This document shows, in pieces, positions 53,352 to 61,692 of a DNA stretch of 64,000 nucleotides (the first letter of the stretch is position 1; each line of letters begins with the position of its first letter). The DNA lies in the NCBI RefSeq assembly GCF_026870155.1, contig NZ_CP113975.1, forward strand, positions 2,914,001 to 2,978,000, written 5' to 3'. Below the pieces are notes generated by a model, which was not told where the DNA came from, made no database searches, and saw only the letters and a list, made by a program, of their open reading frames with translations. This DNA is from Flavobacterium marginilacus. Its GTDB lineage: Bacteria > Bacteroidota > Bacteroidia > Flavobacteriales > Flavobacteriaceae. Position numbers and translations under genes: made by a program.

Positions 53352-54707
53352 ATGAAATTATTAAAATTTGAAGCAAATGGAGTTCATAAATATCTAAATT
53401 ATGATTTCCTTTTAAATGAAAGATTAACTTTTTTAATCGGTATAAATGGCTCAGGAAAAACTTCCGTTTTAAAACTTATTCTTGGCTTAGTATCTCCTTC
53501 TTACAATTATTTAAATTCCATTGAACATACTTTTGCGAAAATTGATTGTGAATTAAATGGAAAGCTATTAACTATAAAATCATCTAAAATAGATGAAAGT
53601 AAACTTCAAATATCTTTGCAATTTGACAATGAAGAAGAAATAAATGATATAATTCATAGAACTGAGAAAACTGACGATATGGATAGTGAAGATTATCACA
53701 AGTTAAATAGTCTACATCTTCAAAATTTCGAAACTCTTGAAGTAATAAAAAAAATTAAAGACCTCTCTACTCCTTTTTTTCTTGGTTTAGATAGAAGAAT
53801 TTATGAAGGCCAACAAATCGACAAAATAAGATCAAGTTATTACACTAGGAGTAGATATGGTAAATTTCCGTTAAATGATCATTTAAACAGAAGTTTAATT
53901 GAAATACAAGAAGTTATATATGATTATTTCAGATTAATTGCATCCGAACAACCTAGAATTAATGAAGAATTTAAGAATAATGTATTACTACAATCTTTTG
54001 AATTTATTGAATCGAGAGAGTTTAATATATTAAAAGATACTAGAGAACTTGCCGAAAAAAGAGAAAATGCATTTGAGACATTTAAGAATTTAAAAGTTGA
54101 TGGTATTTCAGAAAGTTTAAATAAATTCTTTGACCAACTTAATGACACCTTAAGAGAATTCAATGAAGTTCAAAAAAGAAGAAAAGCAAATAATAATGAT
54201 TTAAAGCCACAAGATATCGATGTAATTCAAAAGTGGTTTAATAACCAACCGCAATTAAAAAAAATCGATAATTTAATAAGTTTTAATAAAACATATCAAG
54301 ATGAAATTCAAAAATTATACGAGCCAATTGAAAAAACGAGAACTATAATTAATGAGTTTTTAAATGAGAGTAGAAAAGAATTATTAATTAATACAAAAGG
54401 AGAATTAAAAATAAAATTAAAAAATAATGATACTGTAAATCTATACGAACTATCTTCAGGTGAAAAACAAATCATAACAATGCTTGGACATCTAATATAT
54501 TTTGTTGAAAAATCAAAAGATGAACCAGGTATTTTTATTATTGATGAACCCGAAGTTTCTTTACATCTTGCGTGGCAAGAAATCTTTGTAAAATCAATAA
54601 TGGATGCGAGTCCTAATACTCAATTTATAATTGCAACACATTCCCCTGCAATAATAAATGAACATTCAGAAGAAATTTGTAATGATTTAGCTAAAATGAA
54701 TTTATAA
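53352..54707 (+). CDS. AAA ATPase of a PARIS-like defence pair (AriA-like)
   Basis: An ABC/SMC-type AAA ATPase of 451 residues with Walker A G30-INGSGKTS38, signature LSSGEKQIITMLGHL, Walker B GIFIIDEPEVSLHL and the switch His in FIIATHSPAI. The central 250 residues are coiled-coil-like and charged, with no extra domain. The next gene, 2 bases away, encodes a DUF4435/TOPRIM protein. ATPase (AAA15 type) plus DUF4435 is the defining pair of PARIS, in which AriA holds AriB until a phage anti-restriction protein triggers it. The size of both partners is close to that in PARIS. OLD- or retron-type ATPases are the main alternatives. AT-rich and flanked by attC-like sites. Confidence 0.82.
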   Translation: MKLLKFEANGVHKYLNYDFLLNERLTFLIGINGSGKTSVLKLILGLVSPSYNYLNSIEHTFAKIDCELNGKLLTIKSSKIDESKLQISLQFDNEEEINDIIHRTEKTDDMDSEDYHKLNSLHLQNFETLEVIKKIKDLSTPFFLGLDRRIYEGQQIDKIRSSYYTRSRYGKFPLNDHLNRSLIEIQEVIYDYFRLIASEQPRINEEFKNNVLLQSFEFIESREFNILKDTRELAEKRENAFETFKNLKVDGISESLNKFFDQLNDTLREFNEVQKRRKANNNDLKPQDIDVIQKWFNNQPQLKKIDNLISFNKTYQDEIQKLYEPIEKTRTIINEFLNESRKELLINTKGELKIKLKNNDTVNLYELSSGEKQIITMLGHLIYFVEKSKDEPGIFIIDEPEVSLHLAWQEIFVKSIMDASPNTQFIIATHSPAIINEHSEEICNDLAKMNL

Positions 54708-54709
54708 TT

Positions 54710-55591
54710 ATGATTAAATACGGATTCAAAACATTAACATCATTATCGAAGTTTTTCTCTTATAGAAATGACATTGATATTTACACAGAAGATAAAGATG
54801 CTGATAAAGAATTTTACAAAACTTTATTTAATAACCTATTTGGGGATGAATTAATAATTAATGATGTTACACCATTAGGCTGTAAAGTTAATGTACTTAA
54901 TGCTTTTGATAATCAAAACAAGACAGATGGAAGGAGAAAATACTTTATTGTAGATGGTGATTTAGAATTGATAAATGACAGTAATAGGAAAAACGAAAAA
55001 AATTTAATTGTTTTAGATTCTTATTGCATTGAAAATTATTTAATTAATGAACAAGGTATAATAGATTTTTTATATTTTTCTAATGGTGTAGAAAGTAAAG
55101 AACAACAGAAAAACAAACTAAACTTCAATAAATGGCTTGGCTATAATACAACTGTTCTTATAGAATTATTTATAAATTTCGCTATTTTACGAAAGTATGG
55201 TGGAGGTCCCAAACTTAAAAAAGCAAAAGATTTTTTAACATCTAGCAATAAACAAACCATATTAGACAAACAAAAAATTAAAGACTATTCGATAGAAATA
55301 AAAAACTCAATAATAGAACATTTAGAAAATTCACATTATTCAAATTCTGATGCGAATGAATTATACGAAATTGAATTTAAAGAATTGAATTTAAAATGGA
55401 AATATAATAGCGATACTTTTTTAAAAATAGTCTCTGCTAAAAACTATACTTTACCAATGTTGCAATTTAGAATTAACCATTGTATAAATAGTGGTAGTAA
55501 AGCATTATTTCCAAAAAGTTCTTTAAAATTATTTTTAGCATCTAATTCAGATTTAAGTAAACTAAATTTTTTAAAAGAACGAATAAAATAA
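54710..55591 (+). CDS. DUF4435/TOPRIM effector of a PARIS-like pair (AriB-like)
   Basis: A 293-residue protein with a TOPRIM-type acidic pattern: E27-D28-x-D30 (IYTEDKDADKEFY) and D82-G-D84 (RKYFIVDGDLE), then DSYCIENYLIN (106-113), the Y-x-x-EN-Y block that I associate with DUF4435. In PARIS the TOPRIM protein acts as the nuclease toxin; metal-binding acids are retained here, so it should be active. It is translationally linked to the upstream ATPase. No transmembrane segment. Confidence 0.82.
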   Translation: MIKYGFKTLTSLSKFFSYRNDIDIYTEDKDADKEFYKTLFNNLFGDELIINDVTPLGCKVNVLNAFDNQNKTDGRRKYFIVDGDLELINDSNRKNEKNLIVLDSYCIENYLINEQGIIDFLYFSNGVESKEQQKNKLNFNKWLGYNTTVLIELFINFAILRKYGGGPKLKKAKDFLTSSNKQTILDKQKIKDYSIEIKNSIIEHLENSHYSNSDANELYEIEFKELNLKWKYNSDTFLKIVSAKNYTLPMLQFRINHCINSGSKALFPKSSLKLFLASNSDLSKLNFLKERIK

Positions 55592-55593
55592 AC

Positions 55594-55601
55594 TGTGCAT
55601 A
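55594..55601 (+). repeat. Left part of attC-like site 6, interrupted
   Basis: TGTGCATA, complementary to the TATGCACA at the start of the same cassette (53320-53327), so it is the expected R'' side. The rest of the site resumes after the intron at 56162. Confidence 0.5.
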
Positions 55602-56161
55602 ATCGAGTAGACGGCTCCGCCCCAAACGGAACGGAGTGCGCCTCTCACACCACCGAGCGTACGGATCACGTACTCGGCGGTTCGCAAATCATCATCCAAA
55701 AGCTCTTTACACCTTTTGGGCTATCCATAATTTACTTTAAGATTAGGCTAAGTAAACTTTCCTAATCGAATTTCTTGGAGATTTGCGTTCAGTCCTTCCT
55801 TGTTTGTGAGTCCTGTGCGGTATCTATTCGCAACTCGTTGCCCCAAGTACTATGACCTCTGCTGACTTCTCTTTCTAATGTTCCCGACATTTAAGAGATC
55901 TCCCCTGGTAAGAGCCTTTTCCTTCATCCAATTCCTGCGCCATCTACAAATCAACGATTTTGGTAATCTTCGGACGTTGCGTTGGTGTGGACGCTTATCC
56001 TCGCTGACTTGCCTCCTATGACGTTTCTGTTCGTCAGTACCGGATTTTGCCGTTTCGCTTCCTTCACTGCATACCTCACGGTAAACCAGCTTGCGACGTA
56101 CTAATGGTTCGGGGTTTCAATCCGCCCATAAGGGACTTGCACCCTCTGGAAAAATAACACG
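55602..56161 (-). mobile_element. Group II intron relic without reverse transcriptase
   Basis: Read leftward from 56161: GTGTTATTTTTCCAGAGGG, then TGCAAGTCCCTTATGGGCGG, typical of group II intron 5' ends, then about 400 bases of GC-rich structured RNA sequence. Near the 3' end, domain V is recognisable at 55649-55683: ACCGCCGAGTACG and CGTACGCTCGGTGGT form a stem with a two-base bulge. A domain VI-like hairpin (CTCCGTTCC...GGGGCGGAG) follows; the intron ends with CTACTCGAT. The total is about 560 bases, so the reverse transcriptase gene normally in domain IV is missing. Both ends abut parts of an attC-like site. Confidence 0.8.
55649..55683 (-). ncRNA. Group II intron domain V
   Basis: Hairpin of about 34 bases, the catalytic core of group II introns, located 47 bases before the 3' splice end. 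Confidence 0.72.
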
Positions 56162-56349
56162 CTGTAAATTTGTTTTCTAATTGGAAATTTGTATTTTTCA
56201 ATTTTTATCAAAGCTTACAGCGTGTGTCCTGCTCATGCAGGGCACACACAAGGGTTTGGCGAAAGTGGGGCATTCGTGCTAAATTGAACATTTGTGCTTC
56301 TAAACCCCACCTTCGCCAAGCCCCAAACCGTTACTGGCTAGTTATGCCA
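56162..56349 (+). repeat. attC-like site 6, right part
   Basis: Contains the hairpin GTGTGTCCTGC/GCAGGGCACACAC (56223-56250) and the long stem AAGGGTTTGGCGAAAGTGGGG (56251-56271) pairing with CCCCACCTTCGCCAAGCCCC (56306-56325), closing with R'-like GTTATGCC at 56342-56349. The first 60 bases are bracketed by ACACGCTGTAA and TTACAGCGTGT, an additional inverted repeat at the intron border. Confidence 0.6.
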
Positions 56350-56386
56350 AAAATACGCAGAGGAGAATAATTACCTAAAAAGCATT

Positions 56387-56706
56387 ATGAAAAAAGTCAC
56401 TTTTAAAAATATTACTTGGATGATTTTAATCGCTTTTATTCTTTTTGAGTTTTATAGCTATGCTAATGAATATTTTTTCCGCAATTATTAATTGAATTAA
56501 CAAGATTAGAAATTCAACAAAAACTTAGCAGACAAATTGGGAGAAGTCAAGGAATTGAATTACTCGTAATGGTTAGAAAAAATATTGTTAATGATAAATA
56601 TTTAGAGGCTTTAGATTATTTAATTAAAGAGTTTCCGAAATCTGAAAAAGTAATATTTAATACTGAATTTAAAAAAATTACTTCAACAATACTAAATTGG
56701 AAATAA
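56387..56706 (+). pseudogene. Small membrane protein gene with frameshift
   Basis: Starts MKKVTFKNITWMILIAFILFEFYSYANEYFF and stops after 34 codons (TAA 56489-56491). If one T is added to the run of six T at 56472-56477, the frame continues as FFPQLLIELTRLEIQQKL, then SRQIGRSQGIELLVMVRKNIV and ends at 56704-56706, about 106 residues in all. A single-base deletion in a homopolymer is thus likely, natural or from sequencing. Signal/membrane helix at the N-terminus; no family recognised. Cassette between sites 6 and 7. Confidence 0.6.
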
Positions 56707-56716
56707 AAACAACAGT

Positions 56717-56853
56717 GCCTAACAGCCGTTTGGCAAGATTGCGAATTTTGTGGTAAATTCACGTTTGCGTTCCGCAAGAAATTTTATCTTTAACAGAAAA
56801 CAATCGATTCCAAACTTCGCAACCAAGCGACCAAACGTCAGCAGTAATACCTT
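56717..56853 (+). repeat. attC-like site 7
   Basis: R''-like GCCTAAC (56717-56723), CGTTTGGCAAGATTGCGAA pairing in part with TTCGCAACCAAGCGACCAAACG, and the conserved centre GCGAATTTTGTGGTAAATTCACG of subtype B. The right end is degenerate (GTCAGCAGTAATACC). Confidence 0.55.
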
Positions 56854-56868
56854 ACAACCATATACAAG

Positions 56869-57691
56869 ATGAATGAAAATTCTAAATTAAGCGAATATGT
56901 TAAACTCTTCGAGATTCTTTCAATAGTTGGGGCTGCTACTTGGACTATTTTCATGTATAAATCTTACGAAGAAAGAACAAATGAACTTAATTTGAAGCAA
57001 CAAGAATTATTGTACAAACAAGCAAAACTTACTAGTGAAGCAGATGTTTCTACCAAAAAAACCAATGCTGAATTATTAAAACTTAATTACAATATCCAAA
57101 AGTCCACAGCAAGTTTTGAAATAGAAAAAGTCAAACTACTTAACAAACAATCAGAGTTAGAAAACAATTTAAAAACAGCAGAACTAGGATTTTTGAACCA
57201 AAAAACTATTTCTTCTAAAGTTAGTGATTCAATAATTAAATTAAATACTGCTCCAAAGAATTGGATTGACTTTTATGCTTTTCTAGAACTTAAATTAAAA
57301 AACACATCAAAAAATACAATTAATATTTATCAAGTAGATGTAATAACATATTTAGGAAAATTGATAACAGAGCCGGAATATGAGCATTCAATATTAATGA
57401 ATAATCCTCATAGAAAAGGAGCAATTGAATGGCATTTTGACAATGGTCGCCAATATTATTCAATAGAAGAATGTCAAAAACTAGAAAAACAAGGAATCAA
57501 TTGTTCATCATTAATTGGTGGATTCGCATTTGGAAGGTTACAAAGTGGTGAAAGTAGTTCGGCCAATGCAACAACTTAAATTAAGAACAATGAATATGGG
57601 CTGGATATATACAGAGATTACTGTACACATCGATGAAGGTGATAAAAAATGGCAATGGATGTACAGTAAATATTCAACATTGGAGAAATAG
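56869..57691 (+). pseudogene. Membrane-anchored coiled-coil protein gene with late frameshift
   Basis: The first frame (to TAA 57577-57579, 236 residues) has an N-terminal membrane helix (LFEILSIVGAATWTIFMY), a long coiled coil (about 32-115, KQQELLYKQAKLTSEADVSTKK) and a beta-rich domain (WIDFYAFLELKLKNTSKNTINIYQVDVITYLGKL). It ends abnormally in SSSANATT. In the +1 frame directly after, LKLRTMNMGWIYTEITVHID and EGDKKWQWMYSKYSTLEK run to TAG at 57689-57691, which reads like the natural C-terminus. A one-base shift near 57565-57585 is likely. If read as a gene, the 236-residue form would lack about 38 residues. No known family. Confidence 0.6.
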
Positions 57692-57698
57692 GAACTAC

Positions 57699-57830
57699 TG
57701 CTAACAGCGGTTTCAAGAAATGGCGAAAAATGTGGTAAATTCACATTTTTCTTTCGCAAGAAATTATATCTTAACGGAAAATGCGCAGTTCAGAAGTTCG
57801 CCACTTCTTGTAGCCGCGAAACGTTAGTGG
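57699..57830 (+). repeat. attC-like site 8
   Basis: TGCTAACAGCGGTTTCAAGAAATGGCGAA pairs well with TTCGCCACTTCTTGTAGCCGCGAAAC plus GTTAGTGG; 14 bp of the inner stem have a single mismatch. Centre GGCGAAAAATGTGGTAAATTCAC puts it in subtype B. Clearest stem of the array. Confidence 0.7.
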
Positions 57831-57861
57831 CAACCGTAAAAAAATCGTTACAAACCAATTA

Positions 57862-58746
57862 ATGGAAGAAATTAGAATTGCTAAACTATATGATAACTCT
57901 ACTGAGCAAGTCAAAATTGAATTTTTAGATACAATTTCTGTCAAGGAATTTGAATTGATAAAATCTTCAATACAAGAAATCGAAGAACTTCATAGTGTTA
58001 GACGACTTTTAAAATTTGTAGTTATAAATGACGCTGAATTAATTGACTTTCTAAATTCGTCATTACATGATTTAACAAATAAATCAATTATTTGGACAGG
58101 TGTAAAACGTGAAGATTGTGATAATGTTTTTTTAAATATTAATCGCTTATTTTTAAATTATTTAAGTGCAATTAGAACTTTTCTAGATCATTCAGAAACA
58201 TTTTTAAATAGAAAATTTGGTGAAAATTCTAATCAATTTCTGGAGTTTAAAAAAATTCTTTCCTTCTTTTATGATAATAGTTTTTCTTATAGATTTTTCT
58301 ATCGATTAAGAAATTATGCACAACATGTTGGCTTACCAATTGATAATTTACAGTTTAGCACCGAATATGATAGAGAGAAAAATACTATTCATGGAAATTT
58401 GAAAGTAAGATTTGATAGAGACAAATTATTATCAAGTTATCAAAAATGGTCAACTGTAAAAAATGATTTAGAAATGTTAGATAGTAAATTTGATGTTTCA
58501 CCATTAATATTTGAGATGACACAAAATATTACGGATATTGAAAGGAATATAGAATTAATACATAAAAATGAATTAACTAAAGCTGCAAATTATATTTTAT
58601 CACTGACACAACATTTGAGAAATGACAATGGGAAAATTTTCGTTGCTAGTAATTTCATTGAAAATGAAAAAGAAGAATTAGCAAATTATAGTACAACAGA
58701 AATTCCGTTTGACACTATCGATTTTATAATACAAGAATTGAATTAA
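57862..58746 (+). CDS. HEPN-like hypothetical cassette protein
   Basis: A mostly helical protein of 294 residues. Residues about 95-155 (LFLNYLSAIRTFLDHSETFLNRKFG ... FFYDNSFSYRFFYRLRNYAQHVGLPI) include R150-x4-H155, the R-x4-6-H motif of HEPN nucleases, at the end of a long helix. HEPN proteins often act as toxins or RNases in defence systems, but the same motif also occurs in non-nuclease helical proteins. No antitoxin or MNT partner is next to it. It occupies the last complete cassette. Confidence 0.65.
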   Translation: MEEIRIAKLYDNSTEQVKIEFLDTISVKEFELIKSSIQEIEELHSVRRLLKFVVINDAELIDFLNSSLHDLTNKSIIWTGVKREDCDNVFLNINRLFLNYLSAIRTFLDHSETFLNRKFGENSNQFLEFKKILSFFYDNSFSYRFFYRLRNYAQHVGLPIDNLQFSTEYDREKNTIHGNLKVRFDRDKLLSSYQKWSTVKNDLEMLDSKFDVSPLIFEMTQNITDIERNIELIHKNELTKAANYILSLTQHLRNDNGKIFVASNFIENEKEELANYSTTEIPFDTIDFIIQELN

Positions 58747-58757
58747 AAAACGGTAGC

Positions 58758-58850
58758 CACTAACAGCTAGAGTTTCGTTGCGTGCGTAGCACGAACAATG
58801 AAACTTGTGTTGAACGGAACCGCTGTGATTCCGCAACTATGGAGTTATCG
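58758..58850 (+). repeat. attC-like site 9
   Basis: CACTAACAGCTAGAGTTTCGTTGCG (58758-58782) pairs imperfectly with CGCAACTATGGAGTTATCG (58832-58850). Only about 93 bases, shorter than the others. Last site seen. Confidence 0.5.
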
Positions 58851-58872
58851 TAAAAGAGATTTGTAATTTTTT

Positions 58873-58897
58873 AAGAGGTCAATGCGCCTCTTTTTTT
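58873..58897 (+). terminator. Terminator at the right edge of the array
   Basis: AAGAGG pairs with CCTCTT around TCAATGCG, followed by T. Confidence 0.65.
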
Positions 58898-59069
58898 GGG
58901 GATGGTTTCGCTTGGTTTTTTTTCTTGTTTTCCGTCACTTTTGAGCATAACTTCCATTACCCGTAAAATCAGACCATTTAGACATATTAAACAGTCTGAT
59001 TTAAATAAAGAAATAGTCAAAACTGCATAGATTTTTAACAAACTTTTCAGTTATCAATTCTTTGACTAT

Positions 59070-59282
59070 CTAATCTAATTGAATTTTAAATTCTTCCATT
59101 ATTTTGTAGATTTTGTTAGTAGTTTTCCTTTTCATATTAAGCCAAACAAGTTCTGCTGGATTGAGTTCTGGAGAATATGGTGGAAGAAAAATAAGTATTA
59201 TGTTTTCTGGAATGATTAACGCTTTTCCTTTGTGAAAAGCACCATTATCTAAAATGACTACTTTTAATTCTTCGGGTTTCTT
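59070..59282 (-). pseudogene. 3' relic of an IS630-type transposase
   Basis: The minus-strand frame reads KKPEELKVVILDNGAFHKGK, ALIIPENIILIFLPPYSPEL, NPAELVWLNMKRKTTNKIYK and ends KIMEEFKIQLD. The DNGAFHKGK and LPPYSPELNPAE-W patterns are the second Asp and catalytic Glu regions of DDE_3/IS630 transposases. Only about 70 residues remain; the N-terminal DNA-binding part and first Asp are lost. It ends 7 bases from the glycosyltransferase stop codon on its right. Confidence 0.82.
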
Positions 59283-59288
59283 TTAATA

Positions 59289-60479
59289 TTAACTGGCTCG
59301 TTTAGCCCTTTCCCAATTTACGGATTGTGATTTTTTTATATACCTGAAAAATCCTAAGATTACACATAAATTCATAATGAAAAAATAATAAGGAACAAAC
59401 AGAATTTTAATCCTTGTCTCTCTATTTTCTAAAAACCAGCCTAACAGCGCAGCTGCATAGAAAAAAAGTTGCATCCAAAATAATATAGAATAAAATCCAA
59501 AGAACATAATTCCTTCATTAAACGCTAGAATAGATAAAACGGGAATTAATAAAATAAGACATAAAGGGGTAAGACTCCAACGCAAAACGCGATGAGAAAT
59601 GTACTGAAATGAAAGTGTTCCATATTTAAAAATATTCAATAAGGAACGTAATCTTACAATAGACTGAATACCGCCGGCAGAGATTCTGATTTTACGTTTA
59701 AATTCTTCTTTTACACTCGCTGAAGCTGTTTCAACAGCATACGCTTCTGGATCATATTGAATGGTATATCCTTCTTGAGCGACTCTTAATGATATAATAA
59801 AGTCGTCAAGCAGCGTATCTTTTTCAACATGCCGATACAGTTCTGTTCTAATAGCGAAAAGTTCTCCGGCAGCTCCAACAACAGAATATAATTCCGCATC
59901 CCATTTTTTTAATGCCGATTCATATTTCCAGTAGATTCCCTCCCCTGCTCCCGAAGCCACATCACTTTCTTTATCAACAATTCGTTTTTCTCCCGAAACA
60001 CAGCCAACAGCAGGATTACTGAATAGATTAACAATGCGTCTGATTGATTCTTTGCCCAGATTGGTATTGGCATCACTAAATATTACAATTGGTGTTTTTA
60101 CAAATTCCATACCGCGGTTCATTGCCCCGATTTTTCCATTTCTTTCGTCTAAATGATAAACCGTTGTATTAGCGTACCCAGTCAATAAGTCTGGGGTTCC
60201 GTCATCAGAACCATCTGTAACCCAAATAATGTTTAATTTTTCTTTCGGGTATTCAAGTTCTAAGGTGTTTTTCATTTTTGCATCCACATAATCATTTTCA
60301 TTATAAGCAGCTATGAACAATGTAACTTCGGGTTCATAATTGGGATTACTATTTACCTTATTTCCAAGTTTAAAAAAACGCCTTATTTTTATAATTATGA
60401 ATAATAAAATCCCATATCCAACATAGGTATAAACAATAATGAACAATAGAAACCAGAATATAATTTTTAGTGCTGACAT
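59289..60479 (-). CDS. Family 2 glycosyltransferase, membrane-bound
   Basis: Glycosyltransferase of 396 residues. The ATG at 60479 gives a protein starting with a membrane helix (LKIIFWFLLFIIVYTYVGYGILLF). The GT-A core shows VTLFIAAYNENDYV, IWVTDGSDDGTPDLL, IVIFSDANTN (DxD-like, metal) and DDFIISLRVAQEGY, then a C-terminal group of membrane helices (about 310-380). It is probably a processive or lipid-linked sugar transferase in polysaccharide synthesis. Last gene of the leftward cluster; 10 bases after the preceding gene. Confidence 0.92.
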   Translation of the reverse strand: MSALKIIFWFLLFIIVYTYVGYGILLFIIIKIRRFFKLGNKVNSNPNYEPEVTLFIAAYNENDYVDAKMKNTLELEYPKEKLNIIWVTDGSDDGTPDLLTGYANTTVYHLDERNGKIGAMNRGMEFVKTPIVIFSDANTNLGKESIRRIVNLFSNPAVGCVSGEKRIVDKESDVASGAGEGIYWKYESALKKWDAELYSVVGAAGELFAIRTELYRHVEKDTLLDDFIISLRVAQEGYTIQYDPEAYAVETASASVKEEFKRKIRISAGGIQSIVRLRSLLNIFKYGTLSFQYISHRVLRWSLTPLCLILLIPVLSILAFNEGIMFFGFYSILFWMQLFFYAAALLGWFLENRETRIKILFVPYYFFIMNLCVILGFFRYIKKSQSVNWERAKRAS

Positions 60480-60489
60480 AGCTTTTAAT

Positions 60490-61689
60490 TTAAGATGGAT
60501 ATTTATGTTTAATAATTTTTTCGAGAACATCTCCAAATTCCCCCACTCTGCCTTCCCAGGAATTAAGTCTGGCAAAATCAATTCTCTCTTTAATTAATAC
60601 GTAATTATCATTTTCTAACTCATATTCAATATATGATTTGAAAAGTTTCTTGTTTTCTGCGGATTTAACCATGGATTTAAAATCGGTTAAATTGGCGAAA
60701 GCTGTCATAACCACAGGAACACCAACGGCCAAATATTCATTAATTTTTAATGGATATATATTTTTATTAACCTCGTCCATTTTATAGGGTATGATTCCTA
60801 AATCATATTTCGATAATAATTGAGGAACTTCGTGTGCTTTTACCGATTTAAAAAAAGCAACATTATCATATTTTGATAACCTTTCTTTTATATTATGGTT
60901 GAGCAAATAGCCTGTAAATTCAAATAGAACCTGAGGTAATTCCTGAATTGCAAATTCCATACTATCGATATCAAACCTAAAATCCAAGGTTCCTATGTAG
61001 CCAGCTTTTTTTTGAGAAGAAGGGCTTGAAACAGATTTTTTGGCGTGAGGCTCAAATAACTTAAAGTCAACACCATTTTTAACCACATAGCTTTGCGGAT
61101 TTAATTGCTGCTTTTCAGAATTTAAATAATCCGATGTTGTTATAATGCCATCAACCTGCCTGCAAAATTGCTGCTCAATAGTATAAATTCTTGATTTATG
61201 CCTTTGTGTATCCATCCCGTCATAACAGTAATACACATTTAGATATTCGTGTAATTTGCCAATCATGGGCAGGCCATACATTGGGTTGTATGCTGTGATT
61301 ATAATTGGATTATCTAACTTTAATTTCTTTATGGTTTTTCGAAGCTGTGTTTTATAAATAAATGCATTGATGCTAAAAAACTTTTGAAAAATTGATTCGT
61401 TTTTAATAAAATCTACCGGCAAAACCGGAGGCATAACCAAATGCTTAACAACTGCATTACTATCTGTTTTTTCTTCTATGATTCTTCTTTTAAAACCCAG
61501 CATTCTGGATACTTGTGCTCTTTGTTTTCCCAATAAAGACATTATAACATCTTTGACAGTAAATGGATATTCAACAAAAACTATGGTGTTTTTTTCTGCT
61601 AAAAGTGATAACAATTGCACCGTAGATTTAGTAAATTCACCATGCCAGGTAGTTTGAGAAATGCAGATAATATTTTTGCCTTCAATCAT
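60490..61689 (-). CDS. Glycosyltransferase (GT-B fold)
   Basis: A 399-residue GT-B-type transferase. The N-terminal domain starts NIICISQTTWHGEFTKSTVQLLSLLAEKN; the interdomain region has CYDGMDTQRHK and IITTSDYLNSEKQQ, and the C-terminal nucleotide-sugar domain has YVVKNGVDFKLFEP, AGYIGTLDFRFD, LSKYDLGIIPYK and LKINEYLAVGVPVVMTA. Similar proteins are found in exopolysaccharide clusters, sometimes as TuaH-like teichuronic acid transferases. Tightly linked to the neighbouring genes (3 and 10 bases). Confidence 0.88.
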   Translation of the reverse strand: MIEGKNIICISQTTWHGEFTKSTVQLLSLLAEKNTIVFVEYPFTVKDVIMSLLGKQRAQVSRMLGFKRRIIEEKTDSNAVVKHLVMPPVLPVDFIKNESIFQKFFSINAFIYKTQLRKTIKKLKLDNPIIITAYNPMYGLPMIGKLHEYLNVYYCYDGMDTQRHKSRIYTIEQQFCRQVDGIITTSDYLNSEKQQLNPQSYVVKNGVDFKLFEPHAKKSVSSPSSQKKAGYIGTLDFRFDIDSMEFAIQELPQVLFEFTGYLLNHNIKERLSKYDNVAFFKSVKAHEVPQLLSKYDLGIIPYKMDEVNKNIYPLKINEYLAVGVPVVMTAFANLTDFKSMVKSAENKKLFKSYIEYELENDNYVLIKERIDFARLNSWEGRVGEFGDVLEKIIKHKYPS

Positions 61690-61692
61690 AAT

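Noticed and set aside
53352..54707. RecF/RecN DNA repair or ABC transporter ATPase
   Set aside because: No DNA-repair context, no transporter partner, and the adjacent TOPRIM/DUF4435 gene fits the defence pairing.
55602..56161. Part of an rRNA or another structured RNA gene
   Set aside because: The 5' GTG...TGCAAGTCCC sequence and the domain V hairpin fit a group II intron better, and no rRNA signature was recognised.
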